A DNA stretch of 64,000 nucleotides. It comes from Streptomyces fodineus (GTDB taxonomy: Bacteria; Actinomycetota; Actinomycetes; Streptomycetales; Streptomycetaceae). Positions within the stretch are counted from its first letter, which is position 1; each line of letters begins with the position of its first letter. The stretch is taken from NCBI RefSeq assembly GCF_001735805.1, contig NZ_CP017248.1, forward strand, positions 5,456,001 to 5,520,000, read 5' to 3'. Positions 1-7,908 of the stretch are shown here, in pieces. The translations under genes were made by a program, and so were the position numbers. The notes under the pieces were generated by a model. It had not been told where the DNA came from. It did not search any database and saw only the letters and a program-made list of their open reading frames with translations.

Positions 1-97
1 CGCAGAGAACGTGCATATATGCGCACTCTCGCAAAGCTTGCGTTCAGTAAACGCGCAGGGCAAACGCAGAAACTCCACTCAATTGTTCACGTTCTCC

Positions 98-113
98 TGT
101 GACTTGAGTCACA
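98..113. promoter_or_regulatory. BldD-like operator upstream of cdgB
   Basis: The 16-bp near-palindrome TGTGACTTGAGTCACA matches its own reverse complement at 14 of 16 positions. It has the GTGAC/GTCAC half-site architecture of BldD boxes. It lies about 150 bp upstream of the cdgB start. BldD loaded with c-di-GMP is a known repressor of streptomycete development and cdgB is among its reported targets, so the site is plausible. I see nothing else strongly organised in bases 1-261. Confidence 0.55.
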
Positions 114-261
114 AGGGGCAGGAATTGTTGACCCTGTGTACCGAGTGGGCAGCGCGCTGTGATTCAGTGGCGGGGAACTGAAACAGCACCCTAAGAGGCA
201 CCCAAGAGAAGCGCCGGAAGACAACCCTTGATTCGCTCGAGGTCTCGGGGGGAGGGCGAGC

Positions 262-1917
262 ATGGAGACCGAGTCGGAGCCATATGTCCGTCTTGCGTCT
301 TTGCGGCAGCTGCACCAGGTCATGGCCGACATGAACACGGCACGCAGTCTGGCGGACACACTGCAGACCGTGGCCGACGGCGCCACACACGCCCTCGGGT
401 ACGAGATGGCGTGCGTGAACCTCGTACGCCCCGACGGCGATCTCGTCGTCGCCGCGTTCTCCGGGAACTCCGCCGCCGAGGCCCTGATCACCGGCCGGGT
501 CGGCTCCCGTGAGTCCTGGGACCGGCGGCTGAACATGGGCGAGCGCTGGGGCGACCTGGTCTTCATACCGCACACCGAGGGCTGGGTCCTCGACGACGAC
601 GACGTACCCCAGTGGTTCACGGACGGGCCCGAGCCCCGCTTCGAGGACGAGTGGCACCCCTCCGACCGCCTCTTCGCCCCCATGTACACGCCGGGCGTGC
701 AGGGCGGCTCCTGCGGCGAGCTGCTCGGGGTCATCTCCGTCGACCGCCCGCGCAACGGCCGCCGGCCCGGCGCCTGGGGCCGCGAGGCCCTGCAGATGTA
801 CGCCTTCCAGGCCGCCATCGCGATCAGCAACGCCCGGCTGCGGGCCAACATGCAGCGCGCCCTGGTCCGCCTGGAGCGCGAGCAGCAGGCCCTGCGCGCG
901 AGTGAGGAAAGCTTCAGGCAGGCCTTCGAGTACGCACCCTCCGGCATGGCCATCGCCGAGATGGGCGGCGACCAGCACGGCCGCATCCTGCGCACCAACG
1001 ACGCCCTGTGCCGCCTGCTCGGCCGCCCCGCCTCCGCGATGCGCCGCTACTCCTTCTCCGACCTCGTCCACCCCGAGGACATCGGCACCCTGCTGCGCAC
1101 CTCGGCGGAGGGCGGCCGGGCGGAACTCCGCCTGGGCCGCCGCGACGGCACCTACGTCTGGGTGTCCCTGCGCAACTCCGTCGTCGCCGACGCCGCCGAC
1201 GGACCCCGCTTCCTCCTCACCCACGTCGAGGACATAGAGGAACGCAAGCGCCGCGAGCTGCAGCTCGCCCACCGCGCCTCCCACGACTCCCTCACCGGCC
1301 TGCCGAACTCCGCCGAGCTGCGCTCACGCCTCGCGGCCCGGCTGTGCCGGCGCCCGGCCCAGGCCGGCGAGCTGGAGTCCCTGGACGCGGCCTACGGCCA
1401 CCCCGCCTTCGACGCCCCCGCGGGCCACGGCTTCGACTTCCGGCCGGGCACGGAGGGCTACGACACCTTCGACCACCACGTCCACACGGTCGCTCCCGAG
1501 GACGGCCGCGACGACGGCACCAAGGGCCTCGCGGTGCTCTTCTGCGACCTCGACGGCTTCAAGTCGATCAACGACCGCTTCGGCCACAACGCGGGCGACG
1601 CGGTGCTCATCGAGGTGGCCCACAGGCTCACCCGCGGGGTCCGCGACGGCGACACGGTCGCCCGGCTCGGCGGCGACGAGTTCGTGATCCTCGCCGACGG
1701 CCTCGGCAAGGCCGACGCCCAGGACCTCGCCGTACGGCTGCGCAACGAGATCATCCAGCCGATCCGGGCCGAGGGCCGGGCCGTCCGGGTGGGCGCGAGC
1801 TTCGGTATCGGGTGGGCACACTGCGGCATGACTGCGGACGAAGTGTTGAAGTCTGCCGACGAGCGGATGTACGTAGAGAAACGATCTCGTCCCAAACAGC
1901 ATCGACGCGCCGGGTGA
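262..1917 (+). CDS. cdgB: Diguanylate cyclase CdgB (GAF-PAS-GGDEF)
   Basis: A 551-residue cytosolic protein that makes c-di-GMP from two GTP. The order is an N-terminal GAF-like region (about residues 15-190), a PAS/PAC region (about 215-330) and a GGDEF domain (about 345-545). The active-site loop is intact as GGDEF at residues 470-474. An RDGD inhibitory I-site (461-464) sits exactly five residues before it, so product feedback is expected. About 60 residues are inserted after the first GGDEF-domain helix, before the FCDLDGF motif. No EAL domain is present, so I infer synthase only. The ATG follows a GGGAGGGCGAGC ribosome site. A BldD-like box upstream suggests feedback, because BldD itself is activated by c-di-GMP. 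Architecture and neighbours match S. coelicolor CdgB (SCO4281). Confidence 0.92.
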   Translation: METESEPYVRLASLRQLHQVMADMNTARSLADTLQTVADGATHALGYEMACVNLVRPDGDLVVAAFSGNSAAEALITGRVGSRESWDRRLNMGERWGDLVFIPHTEGWVLDDDDVPQWFTDGPEPRFEDEWHPSDRLFAPMYTPGVQGGSCGELLGVISVDRPRNGRRPGAWGREALQMYAFQAAIAISNARLRANMQRALVRLEREQQALRASEESFRQAFEYAPSGMAIAEMGGDQHGRILRTNDALCRLLGRPASAMRRYSFSDLVHPEDIGTLLRTSAEGGRAELRLGRRDGTYVWVSLRNSVVADAADGPRFLLTHVEDIEERKRRELQLAHRASHDSLTGLPNSAELRSRLAARLCRRPAQAGELESLDAAYGHPAFDAPAGHGFDFRPGTEGYDTFDHHVHTVAPEDGRDDGTKGLAVLFCDLDGFKSINDRFGHNAGDAVLIEVAHRLTRGVRDGDTVARLGGDEFVILADGLGKADAQDLAVRLRNEIIQPIRAEGRAVRVGASFGIGWAHCGMTADEVLKSADERMYVEKRSRPKQHRRAG

Positions 1918-2033
1918 AGCCCAGGTCAGCGAGCTGGTGCGCTCCGAGTCACCCGTTTGGGCCAGCCAGAGCGGGTAGGCTCGCCTTTCCAGACCTGTAC
2001 CGCACCCACCGCACCCGCTGAGGAGACCTAGGG

Positions 2034-2954
2034 ATGACGCCCGGCGAAAACGGCCCGAGCACGCCCGAGGACGACGACCCGTTCGGCTATCTGTACGCCG
2101 ACGGCCAGGCCAGAGGCGCCCAGCCGCCGTCCGGCGGTTACGGCTACCCGAACTCGGTCAGCAGGGTGCGGACGGTCGGTGAGCGGCAGTACGGCCAGCC
2201 GCAGCCGCAGTACGGCGTCCCGCAGCAGCAGGGCGCCTACGGCCACCAGCCGAACGCCCACTACCAGGCCCCGGAGACCCTCCCCGGCGGCGCCCCGACC
2301 ACCCGCCAGTCGCCCCTGCCCGCGCCCGCCCGCCGCGGCCCCAACACCAAGGGCCTGCTGATCGGCGCGATCGCGGTGGTCGCCGCGGTCGTCATAGGCA
2401 TCGGCGTCTCGATGCTCACCGGCAACGACGACAAGAAAACCGGCAACCAGGCGGGCAACACGCCGAGTCAGTCCCAGAGCCACGCCCCGAGCCCGTCTGC
2501 GAGCAACTCGGCGGCGAGCGGCTCGATGCAGTCCGACGCCTCGGCCCTCCAGCCGGCCGGCGGCGCGGCGAAGGCCTCGGACGTCAAGGGCGCGAACTCC
2601 TCCGACGGCAGTTATGTGACGGGGCTGAACACGCCCGGCGCCTCCGTCACCTGGACGGTCAACGCCCCGTCGGACGGCCCGTACACCCTGTTCGTGTACT
2701 ACAGCGCGACCGGCGGCGATCAGTCGATGACGGTCGCCGTCAACGGCACCCCGTTCGGCAGCAAGCTGGGCATGAAGAACTGGCGGCAGGCAAAGGACGG
2801 CGACTTCGCCAACGGCTGGACCAGGTCGTATGTGTGGCCGGACCTGAAGCAGGGTGCCAACACGATCTCCATCTCCTGCGGTGCCGGCGACCAGTGCAAC
2901 GCCCTGATCAGCAAAGTCAAGCTGAAGCCGGGTCACGTCACCAACGACAGTTAG
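2034..2954 (+). CDS. Membrane-anchored protein with CBM-like outer domain
   Basis: A 306-residue protein. Residues 1-105 are disordered and rich in Pro, Gln, Tyr and Gly (presumed cytoplasmic). A single membrane segment follows at about 106-128, then a Ser/Gln-rich linker (about 130-180), then a C-terminal beta-sandwich-like domain with a Trp/Gly pattern like family 6/35 carbohydrate-binding modules. Three cues are the 'TWTVNAPSDGPYTL' stretch, 'VNGTPFG' and the closing 'ISKVKL'. A Cys pair (SCGAGDQC) may form a disulfide outside the cell. No catalytic domain is present. It begins 116 bp after cdgB on the same strand, behind GAGGAGACCTAGGG. The role is unknown; binding a wall or extracellular glycan is inferred from the fold only. 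Confidence 0.75.
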   Translation: MTPGENGPSTPEDDDPFGYLYADGQARGAQPPSGGYGYPNSVSRVRTVGERQYGQPQPQYGVPQQQGAYGHQPNAHYQAPETLPGGAPTTRQSPLPAPARRGPNTKGLLIGAIAVVAAVVIGIGVSMLTGNDDKKTGNQAGNTPSQSQSHAPSPSASNSAASGSMQSDASALQPAGGAAKASDVKGANSSDGSYVTGLNTPGASVTWTVNAPSDGPYTLFVYYSATGGDQSMTVAVNGTPFGSKLGMKNWRQAKDGDFANGWTRSYVWPDLKQGANTISISCGAGDQCNALISKVKLKPGHVTNDS

Positions 2955-3012
2955 ACCCGGTACGGCCGGAAGGAGCTCGGCCATACGAATTGACCGGCGC
3001 ACGAAAGGATGA

Positions 3013-3942
3013 TCAGGCGGCGCTGACTTTCCCGGTCACCGAAATGCGCCCCAGCAGTTCCTCGTAGGCAGTCCGGTCGAACTCACCCGCCACCGGAGCC
3101 GCCACCGTCGCCGCCGACAAGGCGGCCGCCCGGGTCAGTCGGTCCGGCCACGTCAGGCCCTCCACCAAGCCCGACAGCAGGCCCGCCACCGCTGAATCGC
3201 CCGCGCCCGTCGGGTTGCCGTGGACGCGGGTGGGTGGGGTGGCGCGCCAGTGGCCCTCCGGAGTGACGGCCAGCAGGCCCTGTGCGCCGAGGGAGGCCAC
3301 CACCGACTGTGCCCCACGCCGTCGCGCGTCCTGGGTGGCGCGCAACGGCTCGTGGGAGCCGGTCAGTTCGGCCAGCTCGTCGGCGTTCGGTTTGATGAGG
3401 TCGGGGCGGGCGGCGACCCCGCGGCGCAGGGGTTCGCCGCTGGTGTCCAGCAACACGAAAACGCCGTGGGCGCGGGCGGCCCGGACCAGGTTCGCGTACG
3501 CGCCGACCGGGACACCCGGCGGCAGGCTGCCGCACAGGGCCACCGCCGAGGCGGACGGCAGCAGTTCCTCGTAGCGGTCGAGGAAGGCTCCCCACTCGGT
3601 CGGCGCTATCTGCGGGCCCGGCTCGTTCAACTGGGTGGTGTCACCCGAGAGTTCGTCGACGATCGCGATCGTGCGCCGGTTCGCCCCCGCGACCGGGACC
3701 AGTGCCTCCGTCAGCAGGGGCACGTCGGCGAGCCGGTCGCGTATCGCCCGCCCGGTCCCGCCGCCCGCGAACCCCGTGACCGTCACCTCGTGCCCGAGCG
3801 CCGCCAGCACCCGGCCGACGTTCACGCCCTTGCCGCCGGGCCGCTCGATGACCTCCGAGACCCGGTGCGAGGTGTGCGGCCGTAGCGACCGCACGCGATA
3901 GGTGAGGTCGAGAGCGGTGTTCAGCGTGACCGTGAGGATCAC
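3013..3942 (-). CDS. PfkB-family sugar-phosphate kinase (1-phosphofructokinase-like)
   Basis: A 309-residue ribokinase/PfkB-superfamily kinase. The N-terminus (VTLNTALDLTY) and the GGKGVNVGRVL substrate loop are typical of 1-phosphofructokinase/tagatose-6-phosphate kinases. NPTGAGDSAVAG near the C-terminus carries the anion hole and the catalytic Asp. It would phosphorylate a ketose phosphate with ATP in the cytoplasm. It follows nagK-nagA on the minus strand, separated from nagA by 134 bp that include a terminator, so it is probably a separate unit. It lacks a neighbouring fructose PTS permease, which argues against it being the main FruK. An amino-sugar or tagatose-type substrate is possible but cannot be read from sequence. 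Confidence 0.85.
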   Translation of the reverse strand: MILTVTLNTALDLTYRVRSLRPHTSHRVSEVIERPGGKGVNVGRVLAALGHEVTVTGFAGGGTGRAIRDRLADVPLLTEALVPVAGANRRTIAIVDELSGDTTQLNEPGPQIAPTEWGAFLDRYEELLPSASAVALCGSLPPGVPVGAYANLVRAARAHGVFVLLDTSGEPLRRGVAARPDLIKPNADELAELTGSHEPLRATQDARRRGAQSVVASLGAQGLLAVTPEGHWRATPPTRVHGNPTGAGDSAVAGLLSGLVEGLTWPDRLTRAAALSAATVAAPVAGEFDRTAYEELLGRISVTGKVSAA

Positions 3943-4021
3943 CCCGGCCGACCTCCCTCGAAGTCCCTCGCGCCCGTCATCGCGCCTGTCATCGGTTTCC
4001 GGGCCCCGATCATGCCAAAGA

Positions 4022-4057
4022 GACGGCGGCCGGCCCAGTCACGAGTCGGCCGCCGTC
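4022..4057 (-). terminator. Terminator hairpin downstream of nagA
   Basis: A GC-rich inverted repeat (GACGGCGGCCG arms around a 10-14 base loop). On the minus strand it sits about 20 bp after the nagA stop codon, and the 3' arm is followed by TCTTTGG. Position and structure fit an intrinsic terminator separating nagA from the downstream PfkB-family gene. Confidence 0.6.
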
Positions 4058-4076
4058 CGGGAAAAAGACGGGCAGA

Positions 4077-5222
4077 TCAGGCCAGTTGGGGCGGGATCAC
4101 CACCCACGCGCCCCGTCGCATCACGCCCTTGAGGCCGAAGTCCGCGTCCAGGAGGACGAGGTCGGCGTCCTTGCCCGGTTCCAGGGAGCCGATGCGGTCG
4201 GACAGGCCGAGGAGGCGGGCCGGGGTGGCGGACAGGGCCGTCACCGTGTCCTCGACCGACAGCTTGTCGATGGTCACCGCCCGCTTGAACGCCCGGTCCA
4301 GGGTGAGCGTCGAGCCCGCGATCGAGCCGCCCTCCACCAGCCGGGCCACCCCCTCGCTGACCTCGACCTCCAGCGGGCCGAGCATGTAACGGCCGTCGCC
4401 GGTGCCGGCCGCGTCCATCGCGTCCGTGATGAAGGCGACACGGGAGGCGCCCGCGCGGTGGAAGGCCAGCTCCAGCGCGGCCGGGTGCAGATGCGTGCCG
4501 TCGTTGATCAGCTCGACCGTGACCCGCTCGTCCTCCAGCAGGGCGGCGATCGGGCCGGGTGCGCGGTGGTTCAGCGCCGGCATCGCGTTGAACAGGTGGG
4601 TGGCGACCGTGGCACCCGCGTCGATGGCCTCGACCGTCTGCTCGTACGTGGCGTCCGTGTGGCCGATCGCCGCGATCACCCCGTGCTCGGCGAGCAGTCG
4701 TACGGAGTCGATGCCGCCCGGCAGCTCCGCCGCGAGCGTGACCATCTTCGCCTTGCCGCGCGCCGCGTCGATCAGCTTGCGCACCTCGGCCGGGTCCGGG
4801 TCGCGCAGCAGCTCCTCGGAGTGCGCGCCCTTGCGGCACGGCGAGATGAACGGCCCCTCGAAGTGGATGCCGGCGATCTCCCCCTGTTCGGCCAGCTCGC
4901 TCAGCAGCCCGGCCTGCCGGACCAGCAGGTCCATCTCGTCGGTCACCGTGGAGGCCACCAGGGTGGTGGTGCCGAGGCGGCGGTGGGTGTGGACGGCCGT
5001 GAGGATGTCCTCGGCGCTGCCGGAGAAGGAGGCACCGCCGCCGCCGTGGTTGTGGATGTCCACGAACCCCGGCACCAGCCAGTGGCCGGTCACGTCGATC
5101 ACCTCGGCGTCCCCGGATGCGGCGGCCGCGATCTTCGTACCCTCGACGACCACACGCCCGTCGTCCAGCACCCCCGTGGGCAGTACCACCCGAGCACCTG
5201 CGAGAACCAAGCTGGGAGCCAT
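4077..5222 (-). CDS. nagA: N-acetylglucosamine-6-phosphate deacetylase
   Basis: A 381-residue amidohydrolase-superfamily enzyme that removes acetate from GlcNAc-6-phosphate to give GlcN-6-phosphate in the cytoplasm. The metal-binding signature is visible as VDIHNHGGGG near residue 55. A conserved HFEGPFISP motif follows, then the substrate/metal motif AIGHTDATYEQ, HLFNAMPALNHR, and FITDAMDAAG with the catalytic Asp. Length and motif order match NagA. Its ATG overlaps the nagK stop by one base (TGATG), so translation is coupled and the genes form a nagK-nagA operon. GlcNAc-6-P and GlcN-6-P are the effectors of DasR in streptomycetes, so this enzyme helps set DasR activity. Two dre sites lie upstream of nagK. 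Confidence 0.95.
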   Translation of the reverse strand: MAPSLVLAGARVVLPTGVLDDGRVVVEGTKIAAAASGDAEVIDVTGHWLVPGFVDIHNHGGGGASFSGSAEDILTAVHTHRRLGTTTLVASTVTDEMDLLVRQAGLLSELAEQGEIAGIHFEGPFISPCRKGAHSEELLRDPDPAEVRKLIDAARGKAKMVTLAAELPGGIDSVRLLAEHGVIAAIGHTDATYEQTVEAIDAGATVATHLFNAMPALNHRAPGPIAALLEDERVTVELINDGTHLHPAALELAFHRAGASRVAFITDAMDAAGTGDGRYMLGPLEVEVSEGVARLVEGGSIAGSTLTLDRAFKRAVTIDKLSVEDTVTALSATPARLLGLSDRIGSLEPGKDADLVLLDADFGLKGVMRRGAWVVIPPQLA

Positions 5223-6178
5223 CAGGCAGTTACCTCCGAGGGGTCGGTGGGGTCGAGGTCGGTGGAGTCGAGCAGATCGCGGGCCAGCAGGCCCGCGCCC
5301 AGGCAGCCCGCCGTGTCGCCCAGGGCGGCCGGCACGATGGCCGGCAGTTTCTGGAAGGTGACCCGCCGCCGGACGGCGTCCCGCAGCGGCTGGAACAACA
5401 CTTCCCCCGCCTCGGCGAGACCGCCACCGATGATCAGGGTGCGCGGGTCCAGCAGGGTGAGCGCGGTGACCAGGCCGTCGGCGAGGGCGTCGACCGCCTC
5501 CTGCCAGACCCGGACGGCGTTCGGGTCGCCGGACGCGACGGCCTCGGCGCAGTCGGCGGCGTCCGCGTCGGGGTCCTGCGAGGCCGCCGCCCAGGCCTCG
5601 CTGACCGCGGACGCGGAGGCGTACCGCTCCAGGCAGCCGTGCTGCCCGCAGGGGCAGGGGGTCCCGCCGGGCCGTACGACCACATGGCCGATCTCGCCGG
5701 CGAAGCCGTGCGCGCCCGCCTCCACCCGGCCGTCGATGCCGATGGCGCCCGCGATCCCGGTGCCGAGCGGTACGAACAGGAACCGGTCGGCGCCCTTGCC
5801 CGCGCCGATGCGGCCCTCGGCGAGGCCGCCGGTGCGCACGTCGTGGCCGAGGGCGACGGGGATGCCGAGCCGCCGTGCGAGCAGCGCGCGCAGCGGTACG
5901 TCCCGCCAGCCGAGGTTGGCCGCGTAGGAGGCGATGCCCCGCTCCTCGTCGACGATGCCGGGGACCGCGATGCCGGCAGCGGCGGCGGCCTCGCCGTAGC
6001 GCTCGGCGCCGTACGCGTGCAGCTCGGCGGCGAAGCCGAGGATCGTCTCGACGACCGCGTCCGGTCCGCGCTCGCGTCCGGTGGCGCGGCGGGCGCGGTG
6101 AAGCAGCTCGCCGCCGTCGCCGACGAGCGCGGCCTTCATCCCGGTACCGCCCACGTCCAGGGCGATGACATGTCTCAC
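5222..6178 (-). CDS. nagK: N-acetylglucosamine kinase (ROK family)
   Basis: A ROK-family sugar kinase of about 318 residues. The N-terminal phosphate loop is ALDVGGTGMKAALV. The ROK zinc site is CPCGQHGCLERYAS, and GHDVRTGGLAEG is a further ROK motif. I chose GTG at 6178, preceded by AGGTG. The frame is open a further 70 codons upstream, but that extension has no homologous look and runs across the dre operators. A second in-frame GTG at 6181 is equally possible. It is translationally coupled to nagA. The inferred role is phosphorylation of cytosolic GlcNAc from turnover or ABC import, complementing PTS uptake. The pair corresponds to S. coelicolor nagK-nagA (SCO4285-4284). Confidence 0.9.
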   Translation of the reverse strand: MRHVIALDVGGTGMKAALVGDGGELLHRARRATGRERGPDAVVETILGFAAELHAYGAERYGEAAAAAGIAVPGIVDEERGIASYAANLGWRDVPLRALLARRLGIPVALGHDVRTGGLAEGRIGAGKGADRFLFVPLGTGIAGAIGIDGRVEAGAHGFAGEIGHVVVRPGGTPCPCGQHGCLERYASASAVSEAWAAASQDPDADAADCAEAVASGDPNAVRVWQEAVDALADGLVTALTLLDPRTLIIGGGLAEAGEVLFQPLRDAVRRRVTFQKLPAIVPAALGDTAGCLGAGLLARDLLDSTDLDPTDPSEVTA

Positions 6179-6209
6179 CACGGCACCTAGTGTGGCCCGG
6201 CCACCCGCG

Positions 6210-6225
6210 AGAGGTCTAGTCCACT
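6210..6225. promoter_or_regulatory. DasR-responsive element 1 (dre)
   Basis: AGAGGTCTAGTCCACT matches the published DasR consensus ACTGGTCTAGACCACT at 14 of 16 positions, counting G/C ambiguity at position 2. It lies 32 bp upstream of the nagK GTG and 66 bp before the start of the divergent sugar-binding protein. It can therefore control both. Confidence 0.8.
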
Positions 6226-6227
6226 CG

Positions 6228-6243
6228 CGTGGTGTAGACCTTA
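6228..6243. promoter_or_regulatory. DasR-responsive element 2 (weaker dre)
   Basis: CGTGGTGTAGACCTTA retains the TGGT-TAGACC core but matches the dre consensus at only about 11 of 16 positions. Its centre is 18 bp from dre 1, a little under two helical turns. Side-by-side binding of two GntR-type dimers is conceivable. It could also be a chance half-site. Confidence 0.45.
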
Positions 6244-6290
6244 TGGGTCCACATATTGAACGGTCAGACAACAGGGTTGGGGCTTTGACG

Positions 6291-7580
6291 GTGCGTCGGC
6301 GTACGGCAGGAACGATCGCGGTGGTGTCCGCACTGGGCATGACGGCGGTCCTCGGCGGCTGCGGGAGTACGGGCTCCTCCGACGTCACGTTGAGACTGGT
6401 CGCCGCCGACTACGGCGACTCCGCCGCCAACAGCTCCAAGAAGTACTGGGACGCCCTGGTCAAGGACTACGAGTCGAAGCACCCCGGGGTGAAGATCGAC
6501 GTCAGCGTGTACTCCTGGAACGACGTCGACGCCAAGGTCAAGGACATGGTCGCCGCCGGCCACGCCCCCGACCTGGCCCAGATAGGTGCCTACGCCGACT
6601 ACGCGGCCGCCGGAAAGCTCTACCCGGCCTCGGACCTGCTCTCCATACGCACCCAGGCCGACTTCCTCTCCCAGCTCTCCGAGGCCGGGCAGTGGAACCA
6701 CACGCAGTACGGCATTCCCTTCGGCGCCTCCACGCGCGTGCTCTTCTACAACAAGACCCTGTTCGCCAAGGCCGGGATCACCCCGCCCACCACCTGGGAC
6801 GAGCTGGCCTCCGACGCCAAGGCGCTCAAGGACAAGGGCGTGGAGTACCCCTTCGCGCTGCCGCTCGGGCCCGAGGAGGCCCAGGCCGAGACCATGCAGT
6901 GGCTGCTCAGCGGCGCCACCGGCGACAACGATGCCAACGGCTACACCGACGACATCGGCACCTACACCATCGACTCCGCGCAGAACGTCGAGACCTTCAC
7001 CTGGCTCAGGGACGACCTGGTCGGCAAGGGCCTGACCGGGCCGGTCGCGCCCGGCAAGCTCAATCGCGCGGACGCCTTCTCCGCCTTCGCCGCCGGCCAG
7101 GTCGGCATGCTCAACGGGCACCCGACGCTGATCCAGCAGGCCGGGCAGAAGGGCGTGAAGTTCGGCATGGTGCCGATGCCCGGCCGCAACGGCAGGGCCA
7201 GGGCCTCGATGGGTGTCGCCGACTGGATGATGGCCTTCAAGCAGAACGGGCACCGCGACCAGATCGGCGACTTCCTCAACTTCGTCTACAGCGAGAAGAA
7301 CGTCCTCGACTTCTCCCGCGAGTACGGCCTGCTGCCGGTCACCGGCTCCGCCTCGACCGTGATGAGCGACTCGGGCGCCGCCCCCGACAAGGCCCTGCAC
7401 CCCTTCCTCGACCAGCTGCCCACCTCCGAGCTCTACCCCGTCGGCAAGACCTCGTGGGCGTCGGTCAGCGCGGCCGTGAAGCAGAACATAGGCCAGGCCG
7501 TCGCCCCCGGCGGCAGCCCCGCCACCGTGCTGTCCCGCCTCCAGGCGGCGGCGAGCGCGGCCGACAGCAGCAAGAGCTGA
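6291..7580 (+). CDS. Sugar ABC-transporter substrate-binding lipoprotein
   Basis: A 429-residue family-1 extracellular solute-binding protein. A basic n-region (VRRR) and hydrophobic stretch end in the lipobox LGGC, with lipid-modified Cys at residue 24, so it is anchored outside the membrane. The body has the usual pattern: SVYSWNDVDAKVKDMVAAG, a hinge, and a C-terminal MADWMM-like region. I chose GTG 6291 behind GGTTGGGGC rather than ATG 6243, because the latter overlaps the second dre site and has no ribosome site. It is divergent from nagK, so a (GlcNAc)n or other amino-sugar ligand is inferred. No permease or ATPase gene is beside it, so it is an orphan binding protein. Confidence 0.85.
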   Translation: MRRRTAGTIAVVSALGMTAVLGGCGSTGSSDVTLRLVAADYGDSAANSSKKYWDALVKDYESKHPGVKIDVSVYSWNDVDAKVKDMVAAGHAPDLAQIGAYADYAAAGKLYPASDLLSIRTQADFLSQLSEAGQWNHTQYGIPFGASTRVLFYNKTLFAKAGITPPTTWDELASDAKALKDKGVEYPFALPLGPEEAQAETMQWLLSGATGDNDANGYTDDIGTYTIDSAQNVETFTWLRDDLVGKGLTGPVAPGKLNRADAFSAFAAGQVGMLNGHPTLIQQAGQKGVKFGMVPMPGRNGRARASMGVADWMMAFKQNGHRDQIGDFLNFVYSEKNVLDFSREYGLLPVTGSASTVMSDSGAAPDKALHPFLDQLPTSELYPVGKTSWASVSAAVKQNIGQAVAPGGSPATVLSRLQAAASAADSSKS

Positions 7581-7615
7581 GCCGCCTGTCAGCGCCCGCC
7601 GCTACGGTGGCTTCC

Positions 7616-7840
7616 ATGGAACTCGGCTCCCGCGAACAGGCCATCCTCGCCCTGGAGCGCCGCGGCTTTTCCGGCCCCGGCGCCAAGGAACGAGCGATAC
7701 GCGAGGAACTGGGCCTGTCCCCGGTCCGCTACTACCAGCTGCTGAACGCACTGCTGGACGACGAGCGGGCCCTCGCCCTGGACCCGGTGACGGTGAACCG
7801 CCTGCGGAGGGTGCGGGACGTGCGGCGGACGGAGCGCTGA
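7616..7840 (+). CDS. DUF3263 small HTH-like protein
   Basis: A 74-residue protein beginning 35 bp after the solute-binding protein. MELGSREQAILALERR and VRYYQLLNALLDDERAL are typical of the actinobacterial DUF3263 family. Helix-turn-helix character is seen in the middle (KERAIREELGLSPVRYYQLL), followed by a basic tail. DNA binding is inferred from family composition only. It is likely co-transcribed with the upstream gene or with otsB, 68 bp downstream. Confidence 0.8.
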   Translation: MELGSREQAILALERRGFSGPGAKERAIREELGLSPVRYYQLLNALLDDERALALDPVTVNRLRRVRDVRRTER

Positions 7841-7908
7841 GCCGGCGAACGGGGTCCAGGGGCGGAGCCTCAGGAGTGAGTTCGGCCGACCCTGGATAGT
7901 GTCGCTGT

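Noticed and set aside
109..1284. A 391-codon minus-strand open frame opposite cdgB
   Set aside because: It mirrors the cdgB codon bias (GC-rich third positions on the opposite strand), has no motif and no ribosome site; many such shadows exist throughout.
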